From NCBI GenBank assembly GCA_017609385.1, contig JAFCEA010000052.1, positions 1 to 10,940 of the forward strand: a stretch of DNA of 10,940 nt, written 5' to 3'. The position numbers were made by a program, and so were the translations under genes. The DNA comes from Candidatus Woesearchaeota archaeon. Its GTDB lineage: Archaea; Nanobdellota; Nanobdellia; Woesearchaeales; CG1-02-33-12. The notes below the pieces were generated by a model, which made no database searches, was not told the origin of the DNA, and was given only the letters and a program-made list of their open reading frames with translations. This document shows, piece after piece, positions 7,106 through 10,940 of this stretch; within the stretch, counting starts at the first letter, position 1, and each line of letters starts with the position of its first letter.

Positions 7106-7151
7106 ACCTCTTTTAACTTAATTATACCAAATATGTATACTAATATATAAA
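7106..7151 (-). promoter_or_regulatory. Promoter and ribosome-binding site of the four-gene export cassette
   Basis: On the minus strand, GATTTATATATTAG gives a TATA box at about 7142-7151. The predicted start site is near 7120, leaving a leader of about 19 bases that contains GAGGT (7106-7110) just before the ATG at 7101. Unlike several other genes here, this unit appears to have a leader with a Shine-Dalgarno. Confidence 0.65.
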
Positions 7152-7385
7152 TCTTTTGGTTCTTTTTTAGATTTATATAACCTTTTTTATTTCTTATTTC
7201 TTGTGTATTAATATTTTTCTATTCTTGAGTTGATACATTCTTTTAGTTTGTTTGAATCTGGTACTCTAATATAATTGAATTTTATTGCCTTTATTTTATA
7301 ACAAAAAATTATCTTTTTTCAAACCTAGCAATTCTTTCATAAACTTTTATGTCTAATAAACTACAACATTTAATCATACAAAAAG
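7152..7385. other. Non-coding AT-rich intergenic region between divergent transcripts
   Basis: This stretch separates the leftward export cassette from the rightward initiator tRNA. I see no credible coding frame. It contains runs of T on the plus strand and several TATA-like strings (for example ATTTATATAA around 7171-7180) but no clear repeat or RNA structure. Confidence 0.5.
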
Positions 7386-7393
7386 CTTATAAA
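7386..7393 (+). promoter_or_regulatory. TATA box of the initiator tRNA, placed for a leaderless tRNA
   Basis: CTTATAAA is centred about 28 bp before the first base of the mature tRNA (7418). Usual archaeal spacing places the transcription start at about 7415-7417, where the sequence is A-G just before the tRNA. The primary transcript may therefore start at or within a few bases of the mature 5' end. Confidence 0.7.
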
Positions 7394-7417
7394 CAACTAC
7401 AAATTCTCCTGTTTTAG

Positions 7418-7492
7418 AGCGGGGTGGGGCAGTCAGGAGTGCCCGATGGGCCCATAACCCATAGGTCAAAGGTTCAAATCCTTTCCCCGCTA
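7418..7492 (+). tRNA. Initiator tRNA-Met (anticodon CAT)
   Basis: A full cloverleaf can be drawn. The acceptor AGCGGGG (7418-7424) pairs with CCCCGCT (7485-7491), with discriminator A7492. The D stem is GGGC/GCCC (7427-7430 with 7441-7444). The anticodon stem ATGGG/CCCAT (7446-7450 with 7458-7462) encloses loop CCCATAA with anticodon CAT at 7453-7455. The T stem AAAGG/CCTTT (7468-7472 with 7480-7484) encloses TTCAAAT. The A1-U72 pair and three consecutive G-C pairs at the base of the anticodon loop are the known initiator signatures of archaea and eukaryotes, so this is the initiator rather than the elongator. No CCA and no intron are encoded. Position 33, before the anticodon, is C instead of the near-universal T. 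Confidence 0.95.
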
Positions 7493-7508
7493 TCCTTTAC
7501 AAAAGGAT
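7492..7508 (+). other. Hairpin abutting the tRNA 3' end
   Basis: ATCCTTT-ACA-AAAGGAT forms a perfect seven-pair stem with a three-base loop, starting at the tRNA discriminator base itself. No T-run follows it, so it is not a classical terminator. It could mark 3' processing or be part of a longer co-transcribed RNA. Confidence 0.6.
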
Positions 7509-7518
7509 AGAACCCAAA

Positions 7519-7570
7519 GTGTGCGACATTTCGCTTCGCTTCAGTCCCACGAGACTTTTGAAGCGATTGT
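7519..7570. ncRNA. Possible structured RNA, GC-richer than its surroundings
   Basis: In very AT-rich intergenic DNA, this stretch is notably richer in G and C. TCGCTTCAGTC (7536-7546) pairs with GACT-TTT-GAAGCGA (7553-7566), giving a long stem with a three-base bulge and a CCACGA loop. TCGCTTC is also repeated in overlapping fashion (7531-7537 and 7536-7542), allowing an alternative pairing. GC-rich islands in AT-rich archaeal DNA often mark non-coding RNAs, and this could be co-transcribed with the tRNA. No C/D-box or H/ACA signature was found. Strand is undecided. Confidence 0.35.
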
Positions 7571-7628
7571 AGATTATTTTTTCTCATTTAACTTTTATTA
7601 TCCTTCATCTTATTTTAATAAAACACAA

Positions 7629-7638
7629 ATTTAATAAA
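7629..7638 (+). promoter_or_regulatory. TATA box of the six-helix membrane protein gene
   Basis: ATTTAATAAA is centred about 27 bp before the ATG at 7661. This predicts transcription starting at the ATG itself, which fits the absence of a Shine-Dalgarno. Confidence 0.55.
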
Positions 7639-7660
7639 CAAATGAACTTTTTAATTAAAT

Positions 7661-8221
7661 ATGTACATTTCAAAACTTTTTGATTTAACCTTGTTTGAGA
7701 CAAAATACAAACAGCAGTTGATTGAATTAGTTGCTTATTCTTTTATAGCTTTTTTTATTCCTTTTTTTATAGGCCATCCGCAGATGTTAGTCGGAACAAT
7801 GGTTAATGCAACATTAATACTTTCAAGTGTTTACCTGAAAAGAAATTTTCTCTTGCCCATTATTTTTATGCCAAGCATAGCAGTCCTGTCAAGAGGCTTG
7901 ATTTTTGGGCCATTCACAATCTTTTTAGTCTATTTTATACCTTTTATTTGGATTGGCAACTCAATACTTGCTCTTTTCTTTAAAGGCCTTTACCTGAAAA
8001 AGAAAACAAATTATTTTATAACCTTATTATCTGGCAGCTTTGCAAAAGCATTCTTTTTATTTATGATAGCCCTGCTTTTCTTTAAATTAAACTTAATCCC
8101 AGAAATATTCCTAAAAACAATGGGAATCCTGCAATTTACAACAGCAATCCTTGGTGGCATGGCTGCCTTTGCAATAATAAAATCAAGGGAAAAAATAAAC
8201 AGTATTAAACAAGCAAGCTAG
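7661..8221 (+). CDS. Six-helix integral membrane protein, possibly an ECF-type substrate-binding (S) component
   Basis: The frame encodes 186 residues, about six membrane helices (roughly 22-38, 42-60, 62-80, 82-108, 117-141 and 150-173) with basic loops such as LKKKTN and a basic end. Conserved-looking points are GHPQMLVGTMVNATLIL (38-54), IFMPSIAVLSRGLIFGP (68-84) and YFIPFIWIGNSILALF (91-106). Length, helix number and the 'P-x-x-IWIGN' segment resemble small membrane proteins from archaea and CPR bacteria, some of which I recall being labelled ECF-transporter-like or, misleadingly, 'iron hydrogenase'. Substrate is unknown, and no ATPase genes are nearby. The stop codon overlaps, in the palindrome CTAG, the stop of the convergent gene. 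Confidence 0.8.
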   Translation: MYISKLFDLTLFETKYKQQLIELVAYSFIAFFIPFFIGHPQMLVGTMVNATLILSSVYLKRNFLLPIIFMPSIAVLSRGLIFGPFTIFLVYFIPFIWIGNSILALFFKGLYLKKKTNYFITLLSGSFAKAFFLFMIALLFFKLNLIPEIFLKTMGILQFTTAILGGMAAFAIIKSREKINSIKQAS

Positions 8222-8526
8222 TCATGAAACCTGTGCTCGATCATTCTTTCAACCTTGCCAAAGACTTTATGGAGTGCTTTTGCAAGATCCCACTCAGCTG
8301 CCTTTGAATCAAATGTTTTTGTTGGTGCAATAACCTTTACATTTATCTCATACTGCTTTCTTTTGCCTGTGATATTATAGGTCTTTACATGTATTGCAAG
8401 CGAGGTTATGTTCTTAATAGCCCTCTGAATCTTACCATAATATTCCTTGGCCAGCCTGTTAACAGTCTCTGCCTCGTTGTTATTTAATTCTTTTATCCCA
8501 ATTATTTTTATTTGTTCCATAATCAT
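8218..8526 (-). CDS. Small HPF/RaiA-like protein (possible ribosome hibernation factor)
   Basis: The frame encodes 102 residues with no signal or membrane helix. The predicted order (strand IKIIGIKEL; helix AETVNRLAKEYYGKIQRAI; strands SLAIHVKTYN, YEINVKVIAP and KTFDSKA; helix DLAKALHKVFGKVERMIEH) follows the beta-alpha-beta-beta-beta-alpha fold of HPF/RaiA factors. The last helix corresponds to the family's 'D-x-x-A-I-D-x-x-x-x-K-L-x-x-Q-L'. Such factors bind the 30S decoding region in resting cells. The similarity is in pattern, so the function is inferred. The ATG at 8526 overlaps the previous gene by 47 bp; ATG at 8520 is an equally good start. The next gene on the opposite strand shares the CTAG stop. 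Confidence 0.72.
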   Translation of the reverse strand: MIMEQIKIIGIKELNNNEAETVNRLAKEYYGKIQRAIKNITSLAIHVKTYNITGKRKQYEINVKVIAPTKTFDSKAAEWDLAKALHKVFGKVERMIEHRFHD

Positions 8527-9286
8527 CAGTATTTAGCGGAACTTTATATATTTTATTAAGAATACTTTTTCTTGCTCTTCTTATTATTGGTATCCTTTTC
8601 TCTATTCCATATAAACTATCATCAAGAAGGAAATCTCCTAATTCCTTATCTGTTTTGTATTCTGAATGAATCATCTGGCAAGGATATGCCAAGGCTCCTA
8701 CATAAGGCCAGATTCCTACAAAAAGTGCAATAGCCCTTTTTTTAGAAACTGATTTAATTTTTTCTTTAAATGGCATTCTTTCTCTAACATTTTCTTTTTT
8801 TAGACAATCATAAGATATTCTTCCAACTGTCCAGGCTGTTCTTGTGATTGATCCCAGCAGACCTGCCCGAAGGACAGAACACCAAAAACCAGTTTCACCT
8901 GAAAGAAAAGGCAGATAAACAAAATAAGGGCCCATAGTCAATAAACCAACTGCATTAAGGCCAACAGTCTGCATAAAAAAATCAAACAAGTAAGGGCTGA
9001 TTTTTTCTTTATCAAGATGGCAATATAAATAATCTGCCTTTGCTGTATTAATTTTCCCCTTTTGTTCAGCCTTATTAACTCTTCCCTTTATATAATTCTT
9101 AACAACCTCTGATCTGTATTTTTGTGAAGATAAGAATCTCTTTGAATTTATTAATGCAAATGAAGCAGAATTAAAAAGTTCCCAGGGTATTTCACCTAAT
9201 CCTTTGTTGCATAGTTGCAATAATACATTTAGTCCTTTCTGTGGCTCTTTCTCCCATTCTTTCTTTGTAATCTCCTCTAACCCCAT
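8480..9286 (-). CDS. Hypothetical membrane-associated protein
   Basis: The frame encodes 268 residues and I do not recognise a family. A mainly helical, charged N-terminal region (1-95, including SSQKYRSEVVKNYIKGRVNK) is followed by two or three hydrophobic segments: about 102-128 (VGLNAVGLLTMGPYFVYLPF), a weaker one at about 133-156, and 184-206 (IALFVGIWPYVGALAYP). A basic region follows (KRIPIIRRARKSILNK). The layout suggests a membrane protein with cytoplasmic ends, but no catalytic motif is visible. The ATG at 9286 is followed directly by good coding sequence; a TATA-like TATAAAAAA (9326-9334, minus strand) would give a leader of about 18 bases. Its 3' end overlaps the HPF-like gene by 47 bp in another frame, so the two are probably co-expressed. 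Confidence 0.7.
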   Translation of the reverse strand: MGLEEITKKEWEKEPQKGLNVLLQLCNKGLGEIPWELFNSASFALINSKRFLSSQKYRSEVVKNYIKGRVNKAEQKGKINTAKADYLYCHLDKEKISPYLFDFFMQTVGLNAVGLLTMGPYFVYLPFLSGETGFWCSVLRAGLLGSITRTAWTVGRISYDCLKKENVRERMPFKEKIKSVSKKRAIALFVGIWPYVGALAYPCQMIHSEYKTDKELGDFLLDDSLYGIEKRIPIIRRARKSILNKIYKVPLNTDDYGTNKNNWDKRIK

Positions 9287-9377
9287 TTTTCAATATACTT
9301 ATATTAAAATTAAACACTTTAACCCCTTTTTTATACATCAAAACAAATGGTCTTATAAATATCTTTGCAAGCAAAAT

Positions 9378-9518
9378 GTGGTAATTAACTCAAAATTCTC
9401 TTATTTTGGTGGTAATTAACAGTAAAGCTTATAAATAAGTGGTAATTAACAGTTAGTATTAACATATGTGGTAATTAAAATCAATAAACCAGCTTATTTA
9501 AAATAAGTGGTAATTAAC
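9378..9518 (+). repeat. Five phased copies of GTGGTAATTAAC upstream of pheS (putative operator array)
   Basis: GTGGTAATTAAC occurs exactly at 9378-9389, 9409-9420, 9439-9450 and 9507-9518, and with one final mismatch (GTGGTAATTAAA) at 9468-9479. Start-to-start distances are 31, 30, 29 and 39 bp, close to three, three, three and nearly four helical turns, so the sites lie on about the same DNA face. The core GGTAATTAAC is nearly palindromic. The last copy touches the ATG of pheS. Copies 3 and 5 share a longer unit, AGCTTAT(n)AATAAG followed by the repeat. The layout suggests cooperative binding by a regulator, most simply of pheS. The protein is unknown. Confidence 0.9.
9428..9436 (+). promoter_or_regulatory. 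Probable TATA box of pheS, inside the repeat array
   Basis: CTTATAAAT sits between repeat copies 2 and 3 and predicts a start near 9457-9460, giving a leader of about 60 bases. A second TATA-like element, the perfect inverted repeat CTTATTT-A-AAATAAG (9493-9507), lies too near the ATG for standard leaderless initiation. A third, CTTATAAAT at 9352-9360, lies before copy 1. The array overlaps all plausible core promoters, so protein binding there would be expected to block or tune initiation. Confidence 0.55.
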
Positions 9519-10499
9519 ATGGTTTACAGAAAACAGGTTAAAATAAAAGGCCAAAAATACTGGTATCTATTCCACACCGTAAGGCATGGAGACAAATACC
9601 TCAAGAAATCAAGGTATATAGGCAAAGAGCTGCCAAAAAATATTGAAAAAATTGAAAAAGAGTTTTTAGAGGAAGTGAAAACAAGTCAAGAAGAGATACC
9701 AAGAGAAATAAAAGAGCTGGCAGAAACCTTGCATCCCTATGAAAGAAAAATTCTTCCTTATCTTAAAGATGGCATAAGCTTAAAACAACTAGTCAAAGCC
9801 TCAAAAATGCAGGAAATAGAAGTAATGAGGGCATTACAGTGGCTTGAGAACAAAAATGTTCTTTCAATAAAAAAAGAGCTAAAGGAGGTTATAACTCTTG
9901 GCGCTAATGGAAGGCTTTATCTTGAAAAAAGCCTGCCTGAAAAAAGATTTCTTAAGGCAATTGAAGGAATAACTCATGTTGATAAGATAAAGGAAAAAGC
10001 TGGCCTTGAAAAAGACGAGGTAAATGTCTGCTTAGGACTATTAAGAAGGAAAGCAGCAATAGAAATATTGCCTGGAATGAAAATCAAGATAACTAATAAT
10101 GGAAAAAAATTATTGCAAAAGCCATCTCTTGAGGAGCTTTTCTTAAATCAGCTGCCTCTTGAATCAAAAGACTTAACCCAAGAGCAGAAATATGCTTTTA
10201 ATGAGCTGAAAAAGAGGAAGGATATTATAAAATCAGACATCATAACAGAAAGAAAGGTTGAACTAAGGGAGATTTACAACAAGCTGATTAAGGCAAAGCT
10301 TTCATTCAGGAATATTGTTGATGAGCTTACCCCAAAGATAATAAAAGAAAGCTCATGGAAAAACAAGAGCTTCAGGAGATATGACATAAAGATAAATGTT
10401 CCTTCAATTTCTGGCGGAAGAAGGCATTTTGTTAATGAGGCAGTTGAATACATAAAAAAAGTGTGGCTTGAGATGGGCTTTAAGGAAATGCATTGTTAA
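9519..10499 (+). CDS. pheS: Phenylalanyl-tRNA synthetase alpha chain, N-terminal part up to the frame break
   Basis: PheRS alpha charges tRNA-Phe with phenylalanine as part of an alpha2-beta2 enzyme. The frame (326 residues) has an N-terminal module at about 1-40 (YRKQVKIKG, YWYLFHTVRHG, SRYIGKELP), then the helix-rich and winged-helix region typical of archaeal/eukaryotic alpha chains: about 71-150 (LHPYERKILPYLKDG, MRALQWLENKNVLSI), 150-215 and 218-265. The catalytic domain begins at about 270 (SISGGRRHFVNEAVEYIKKV), reaching motif 1 (LEMGFKEM). The frame then fails at HC-stop because of an exact 64-bp duplication. I prefer ATG at 9519 over GTG at 9507, since the latter would only translate the upstream repeat. 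Family members are usually about 500 residues; the rest continues at 10493. Confidence 0.93.
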   Translation: MVYRKQVKIKGQKYWYLFHTVRHGDKYLKKSRYIGKELPKNIEKIEKEFLEEVKTSQEEIPREIKELAETLHPYERKILPYLKDGISLKQLVKASKMQEIEVMRALQWLENKNVLSIKKELKEVITLGANGRLYLEKSLPEKRFLKAIEGITHVDKIKEKAGLEKDEVNVCLGLLRRKAAIEILPGMKIKITNNGKKLLQKPSLEELFLNQLPLESKDLTQEQKYAFNELKKRKDIIKSDIITERKVELREIYNKLIKAKLSFRNIVDELTPKIIKESSWKNKSFRRYDIKINVPSISGGRRHFVNEAVEYIKKVWLEMGFKEMHC

Positions 10500-10556
10500 T
10501 GAGGCAGTTGAATACATAAAAAAAGTGTGGCTTGAGATGGGCTTTAAGGAAATGCA
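10429..10556. repeat. Exact 64-bp tandem duplication within pheS
   Basis: Positions 10429-10492 are repeated base for base at 10493-10556. Since 64 is not a multiple of three, the second copy is one frame out, and a stop (TAA, 10497-10499) ends the first frame. Deleting either copy restores an uninterrupted, family-consistent PheS (motif 1 EMGFKEMQGPLLQTSFWNF). Perfect identity and a length close to common assembly k-mer sizes make an unmerged contig overlap likely; a recent real duplication is the alternative. Confidence 0.97.
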
Positions 10557-10940
10557 AGGGCCATTATTGCAGACATCGTTCTGGAACTTTGATGCTTTAT
10601 TCACTGCTCAAGATCATCCTGCAAGGGAAATGCAGGATACTTTTTTTATTAAAAACCCTGAAAAAGGAAAACTTCCTGGAAAAAGGTTTGTTGATGAAGT
10701 AAAGAATGCTCATGAAAATGGTGCTAAAACAGGCAGCTTAGGATGGAGATATAAATGGAATCCAGAGCAGGCAATGAAAAACGTATTAAGAACCCATACA
10801 ACTGTCTTGTCTGCAAGAACAATTGCTTCTTTGAAAAAAGATGATTTGCCAGCAAAATATTTTACAGTTGGAAAGTGCTTTAGAAATGAGACAGTTGATT
10901 GGTCTCATTTGTTTGAGCTCTGTCAGGTTGAGGGAATTGT
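10493..10940 (+). CDS. pheS: Phenylalanyl-tRNA synthetase alpha chain, catalytic part after the duplication (runs off window)
   Basis: This frame continues the catalytic core of the same enzyme: motif 1 region MGFKEMQGPLLQTSFWNFDA, the signature AQDHPAREMQDTFF that follows it, then FVDEVKNAHENGAKTGSLGW and WNPEQAMKNVLRTHTTVLSA. Motif 2 follows, KYFTVGKCFRNETVDWSHLF, with the class II Arg (FRNE) that contacts ATP. The window stops at ELCQVEGI, before motif 3 and the C-terminus. Nothing in this part looks degraded, which argues for a working gene and a sequence artefact or very recent event at 10429-10556 rather than an old pseudogene. The usual partner, pheT, is not seen in the window. Confidence 0.93.

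Noticed and set aside
7492..7508. Rho-independent-style terminator after the tRNA
   Set aside because: The hairpin is not followed by a T-run, and archaea mainly terminate at T-tracts without hairpins.
9378..9419. Leader peptide with two Phe codons starting at repeat copy 1 (GTG) and stopping in copy 2
   Set aside because: Transcription-translation attenuation of this kind is not established in archaea, there is no Shine-Dalgarno, and the likely start site is downstream near 9458.
9378..9518. CRISPR array
   Set aside because: Repeats of 12 bp with gaps of about 17-27 bp are too short, the gaps are AT-rich promoter sequence, and no cas genes are near. Helical phasing fits protein binding sites better.
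9507..9518. GTG at 9507 as the start of pheS
   Set aside because: It would simply translate the fifth repeat (VVIN) before the ATG at 9519, and the repeat is explained by the array.
9519..9690. Insertion-sequence remnant fused to pheS
   Set aside because: The N-terminal module resembles one seen in some transposases, but there are no terminal repeats or other transposase domains, and the frame runs smoothly into PheS.
10404..10604. Minus-strand frame with duplicated peptide segments
   Set aside because: It is an antisense shadow of the pheS duplication and has no start signals.

Overview
The window looks like a draft fragment of a DPANN-type archaeon, most like Woesearchaeota or Pacearchaeota. 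The evidence is very AT-rich DNA, archaeal TATA boxes (several placed for leaderless or near-leaderless transcripts), an initiator tRNA with A1-U72 and no encoded CCA, an archaeal/eukaryotic-type phenylalanyl-tRNA synthetase alpha chain with N-terminal winged helices, and single-pass surface proteins rich in N-x-S/T sequons with a recurring 'PS-ITG' segment after the first membrane helix. The lineage is inferred from protein style, not from a marker tree.

Layout. Positions 1-4568 (minus strand) are one transcription unit read right to left from a TATA box near 4597. It holds a degenerate nucleotidyltransferase-like protein, a 790-residue surface protein with cadherin-like, thrombospondin-like and Cys-rich repeats, a helical protein that is probably the displaced cytoplasmic end of that surface protein, and a second cadherin-like surface protein that is frame-shifted and runs off the left edge. 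Positions 4659-7101 (minus strand) are a tight four-gene cassette of exported or membrane-anchored proteins: a 73-residue one-helix protein, a 190-residue surface or pilin-like protein, a 392-residue Ig-like protein with a C-terminal anchor, and a 142-residue Ig-like protein. Positions 7102-7660 are non-coding except for the initiator tRNA (7418-7492), which is followed by a GC-richer stretch with two hairpins. Next come a six-helix membrane protein (plus strand) convergent with an HPF/RaiA-like protein and an unrecognised membrane protein (minus strand). The right end is pheS (plus strand), broken by an exact 64-bp tandem duplication and preceded by five helically phased copies of GTGGTAATTAAC.

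Together, the left two thirds encode a cell-surface programme, probably envelope, adhesion or appendage components. The right third is translation-related (initiator tRNA, possible ribosome hibernation factor, PheRS alpha). Most worth following up are the phased repeat array in front of a pheS that carries an unusual N-terminal module, the shared post-membrane 'PS-ITG' motif, the structured sequence after the initiator tRNA, and three frame disruptions in 11 kb. Those disruptions are either assembly or sequencing errors or real gene breakage.
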